From NCBI GenBank assembly GCA_003024985.2, contig PXIH01S0019655.1: 10,130 nucleotides of DNA. One strand, 5' to 3'. The stretch comes from Euperipatoides rowelli (Eukaryota > Onychophora > Udeonychophora > Euonychophora > Peripatopsidae). Under the pieces are notes generated by a model. It was given only the letters and a program-made list of their open reading frames with translations, did not search any database and was not told the DNA's origin. This document shows, in pieces, positions 7,902 through 10,130 of the stretch. A program made the position numbers and the translations under genes. Every line of letters begins with the position of its first letter. The stretch's first letter is position 1.

Positions 7902-8603
7902 AGATTTTACCACAGAATTCATTTAAATTAAGAAAAATCTGGCACAAGTATTAGTTTTATGAGCTGGCACATGAAGTTCCATTTAAAAATTGTGATGATT
8001 CAAATTATTTGAAACAAAATTTTTATTTTAATTTTGAAAAAAAAATGTCATTGTTAATGTATATCAAACTAAGTAAAAAATAAAAATATTTACCAACAGA
8101 ACATTATTATTTTTTTAAAAAAAAATTCAACAATTATTTATATTTTTCAGGGTTGTCTAGCTAAAAAGTTTTGATAGGAAGATGGTTAGATTCAATATTT
8201 TTTTTTAATTTATTTTTAAATGTAGCTTAATTGTCAAACAGCTTCTTTCAAATAATAAAAAAAACCTTGCCAATTTTTCTCCTTATGAAAATCAACATTT
8301 GCCCACAAAATATTTTATCCTTTCATTATAATAAAATAATTAATTATGCTTGGAGGTTTAAACACCAATGATTTTGATTTTTTTTTTTTAATTTTAAAAA
8401 AGTGATTACAAAATCTAAAAATTTCAATATTTAATCTAAGAGAAAGTACTCTAAATTAATTATAAATAATGTGTGAAGCATTAGTCCTCATTTTCTATCC
8501 CTTTACAATTTTCTTTTTTTAGAATATTGAAAAATAAATAATCACTAATGAATAGCTCTAATATATAAGCATTAATTTAACCACGTTTAAAGTAATTATA
8601 TTA
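7902..8603. other. AT-rich stretch without recognised features
   Basis: AT-rich sequence with several A and T runs (for example 8377-8389) and closed frames throughout. No paired repeats or RNA genes were found. Confidence 0.6.
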
Positions 8604-8863
8604 TTAACCCTTTCCACTTCACTGTCGATTAAAAATCAACATTTTTTATTTACAATTTAACAATCATTGTTAGATTGTTAGCCTCAAAAATTCTTCAAAT
8701 TAGTAAAATTTATATTTAAAAGGACTAAAATATATTTGTTTTTAATCATACCAATAAATTAAAAAAAAATTAAAATCAAGTGATTAAAAGAATGCAATCT
8801 TCTAAAACAATTTAAAGTATAACAAAACTTAAATATTAAAATAATTGGAGTGGAAAAGGTTAA
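8604..8863. mobile_element. piggyBac-type MITE, 252 bp between TTAA sites
   Basis: TTAA at 8604-8607 and TTAA at 8860-8863 flank a 252-bp element. It begins CCCTTTCCACTTCA and ends with the inverse of CCTTTTCCACTCCA, so 12 of 14 terminal bases match. TTAA duplication with C-rich ends is the signature of piggyBac-type transposition. The interior is AT-rich and noncoding, so the element depended on a transposase supplied elsewhere. Its ends differ from those of the piggyBac-like element at 799-1615, so a different autonomous family is implied. Confidence 0.8.
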
Positions 8864-9109
8864 AATTGAATACTTATGCACTAATGCAGAGATTGGTTGT
8901 ATTTAAAGTGGTTTATCAATGCCTATTTCAATCTCATTGATTTATGTGTATTTTTGTAAAAAAAATGCTTGTTTAATTAATCAATTTGTTATATTCTATC
9001 CAAAAATGCATCAAAATTCGACTTTTAATCCAATATGTATCAAAATATAAATCCAGAGGCTGATGTAATAGTGGTGTGGTTGTCAGACCAGACAGCCATT
9101 TTCTTCACT

Positions 9110-9369
9110 CGGATCCAATAAGTGGCATTTTAGTAAATGGATAGCAACTTTATTTTATTATTTACAGTCTTAACCTCACCCTTACCCTGACCCCTAACTC
9201 CTTCTACATGTTTAACACATCAGGTTTGAACCCTAGGTTAATCTAGAGGTGAAATAATCCTTTTTTGGTTGATTTTGATAATTTGACATCAACTTCCATT
9301 GGCTCTTGTAATGACAGAAATATATGCACAGATGTTAAAAACGCAGTAATTGTCACTTATTGGATACCG
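9110..9369. mobile_element. Second foldback element with telomere-like centre
   Basis: CGGATCCAATAAGTGGCA at 9110-9127 is the near-perfect inverse of TGTCACTTATTGGATACCG at 9351-9369, leaving about 223 bp between. The interior holds degenerate CCCTAA-like units on the plus strand (CTTAACC, CCCTTACCCTGACCCCTAAC, about 9169-9198). This is the same architecture as the element at 3801-3976, with different terminal sequence and opposite strand bias of the telomere-like core. It is noncoding and its superfamily is unassigned. Confidence 0.5.
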
Positions 9370-9966
9370 TTTCTACATAGTTCTATCTTAATGATAGCCC
9401 AATGATTCAAAGCCTGATTTTTTTTATTTGAAGTCGGTGGTTTTTATAAAGGCACCTCAAAACAAACACAAGTAGGCTGAAAATAAATCTTTAACAGTTT
9501 TTATTTACATTAAAAAATATAATCTCTAAGAATGTTTAAGAAATATTATTAAAAACTTTGGAAATAATAGTTAATTTGTTCTCATTATCGCATAAGTTAA
9601 TAAGCTAACGTATAAAAGCCTCCCGGAGGTTTTTTTTTCTTAAAATCGACTTCATTCCCAAGAATTATTTCAAAATTTTAAGTATTTTATATTAACGCTA
9701 AGAAAGTAACTTTTTCTCTGTTCTTTTTTTTTTTTCTTCTTCAAAACTTTATAACACTTTTGTTGACTATTTTTGTAAAAAATAACACAATGAAGTCTTG
9801 ACTAGAGTCTGGATTCCAGATATGCATTTTCTTCCAGCCCAAAAACCATAGAGATTTTATCCTTTGGCTACGTCGATTTAACGTCAGCATCTGGATTTTA
9901 TTTTTTTTTAAACAACGTAGAAACTTTCAAATTTTTATATGTTTCAGTTTAAATTTTCCAAATTGA
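9370..9966. other. AT-rich stretch with one GC hairpin
   Basis: At 9619-9638 the sequence CCTCCCGGAGG is followed by nine T. This is a perfect 5-bp GC stem with T tail, resembling a bacterial terminator. In this eukaryotic, gene-free context it is more likely chance or the end of an old repeat. The rest is AT-rich with closed frames. Confidence 0.5.
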
Positions 9967-10130
9967 TTAACCCTTTCCACTCCACCTCCAGTGATACTCC
10001 GACATTTATAATTATGCAGTTGTGCTCCCAATATGGGAATACCCTGACATTATGCCTATCATTTTTGATATTCAATATTTTGTTCAAAAATGCTTCAATT
10101 TTTTTTAAAAGCTTTCAAAGATTGAGAAAA
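9967..10130 (+). mobile_element. Left end of a second TTAA MITE, cut by window end
   Basis: TTAA at 9967-9970 is followed by CCCTTTCCACTCCAC, which matches 14 of 15 bases at the left end of the 8604 MITE. The sequence beyond this differs from the 8604 copy, so the two may share only ends. TCCCAATATGGGA (10026-10038) forms a small palindrome inside. The right end would lie beyond the window, so full length and pairing are unknown. Confidence 0.55.

Noticed and set aside
9619-9638. GC hairpin followed by nine T, like a rho-independent terminator
   Set aside because: The window shows no bacterial gene structure. A 5-bp stem with T run is easily produced by chance in DNA rich in T runs.
1-10130. 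CRISPR array, tRNA or rRNA genes
   Set aside because: No regularly spaced repeats beyond the 67-bp pair without spacers, and no tRNA box B-like or rRNA-like sequence was seen on either strand.

Overview
This window looks like a stretch of AT-rich (roughly three-quarters A+T by eye) metazoan nuclear DNA, most likely from an invertebrate. Long A and T runs and a TG microsatellite are common. No open frame reaches 100 codons, and I see no operon, tRNA, rRNA or ribosome-binding-site structure. I find no intact gene. The content is decayed transposable elements, short inverted-repeat elements and simple repeats, so the window is intergenic or intronic. I cannot name the species.

Layout: bases 1-134 hold two units of a 67-bp tandem repeat. 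Bases 290-336 form a small GC island with hairpins. Bases 799-1615 are a decayed piggyBac-like transposon with 35/36-bp inverted ends and TTAA-like flanks. It keeps only the C-terminal part of its transposase, on the minus strand, including most of the cysteine/histidine tail. Bases 2731-3101 are a less AT-rich patch with unidentified open frames on both strands. Bases 3801-3976 are a foldback element whose centre is degenerate TTAGGG-like sequence.

The most informative block is 4285-5590 on the minus strand, which I read as the relic of a Maverick/Polinton-type element. It has a DDE integrase with the Pro-Asn-Trp box and a chromodomain (4725-5590). A short second reading frame starts just after it (4562-4716). 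A fragment resembling the Maverick protein next to the integrase in C. elegans (F54H12.2-type, capsid-like) follows at 4285-4548. All three are broken by stops and/or frameshifts. The order and shared strand support a single ancient insertion.

The right part holds an imperfect inverted-repeat element (6775-6886), a TG microsatellite (7411-7467) and two unidentified short open frames (7573-7898). It also holds a 252-bp TTAA-flanked piggyBac-type MITE (8604-8863), a second foldback element with telomere-like centre (9110-9369), and the left end of a second member of the TTAA MITE family (9967 to the window end). Nothing here suggests genes working together. The biology is the layered decay of cut-and-paste and self-synthesizing DNA transposons.
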